A stretch of 10,716 bases of DNA from CAYJEQ01 sp964369235 (GTDB lineage: Bacteria; Bacillota; Clostridia; Oscillospirales; Ruminococcaceae). The stretch covers positions 1-10,716 of the forward strand of contig CAYJEQ010000082.1 in NCBI GenBank assembly GCA_964369235.1, in the 5' to 3' direction. Position numbers and translations under genes: made by a program. Positions 10,659-10,716 of this stretch are shown piece after piece (the stretch's first letter is position 1; each line of letters begins with the position of its first letter). The notes beneath the pieces are model-generated. The model was not told the origin of the DNA. It saw only the letters and a program-made list of their open reading frames with translations, and made no database searches.

Positions 10659-10716
10659 GACCCACTAGCTCAGTCGGCAGAGCACTTGACTTTTAATCAA
10701 GGTGTCCGGAGTTCGA
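10659..10716 (+). tRNA. tRNA-Lys (anticodon TTT), cut by the window end
   Basis: The 5' acceptor strand GACCCAC (10659-10665) is followed by the D arm GCTCAGTCGGCAGAGC. The anticodon stem CTTGA/TCAAG frames CTTTTAA with anticodon TTT (10692-10694). The sequence stops inside the T loop (TTCGA), so the 3' acceptor strand lies outside. The match to Firmicutes tRNA-Lys is close. It is probably the first gene of a tRNA transcript continuing to the right. Confidence 0.95.

Overview
The window looks like the chromosome of a low-GC Gram-positive anaerobe of the class Clostridia. The reasons are the AT-rich background, strong AGGAGG-type ribosome binding sites, TTGACA/TATAAT promoters with 17-bp spacers, many intrinsic terminators ending in T-runs, a tRNA with an encoded CCA end, and a divergent pair of lipoproteins with DUF4358-like domains, a family frequent in gut Clostridia. 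The genus cannot be fixed from sequence alone. The highly expressed ribosomal protein genes use CTA for most leucines, which may be a useful lineage marker.

Layout. Positions 1-956 hold the terminator of an upstream gene and a PHP-family phosphoesterase of the histidinol-phosphatase type. Positions 1104-2179 are a compact rplM-rpsI (L13-S9) operon with a consensus promoter, a structured leader that may be the L13 autoregulatory leader, and a strong terminator. Positions 2181-3661 hold a four-helix membrane protein of unknown function, followed by about 690 bp without a convincing gene. That stretch contains two more terminators, one resembling the rpsI terminator, and scraps that may come from a decayed gene. 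Positions 3662-5011 encode an APC-family amino acid permease. A bidirectional terminator and two further near-perfect hairpins separate it from a convergent gene for a transglutaminase-like lipoprotein (5196-6416, minus strand).

That lipoprotein gene diverges from a smaller DUF4358-type lipoprotein gene (6672-7220). Their shared 255-bp intergenic region carries a nested dyad that could be an operator. The smaller lipoprotein gene lies 40 bp upstream of hflX, the ribosome-splitting GTPase, and probably shares its promoter.

The right part (8600-10716) is bounded by tRNA-Arg(ACG) and a truncated tRNA-Lys(TTT). Just after tRNA-Arg comes an unusually GC-rich block. It contains a 12-bp exact copy of the tRNA 3' end, a perfect hairpin and a 26-bp tandem repeat array interrupted by exactly 100 Ns, which is an assembly gap. 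Beyond it, two uncharacterised minus-strand genes are separated by a segment that folds into a closed multi-branched structure. This interval between the two tRNA genes looks like accessory DNA.

No known defence system, CRISPR array, transposase or integrase is visible. The best candidates for something undescribed are the structured element at 9672-9758, the repeat block after tRNA-Arg, and the dyad between the two lipoprotein genes.
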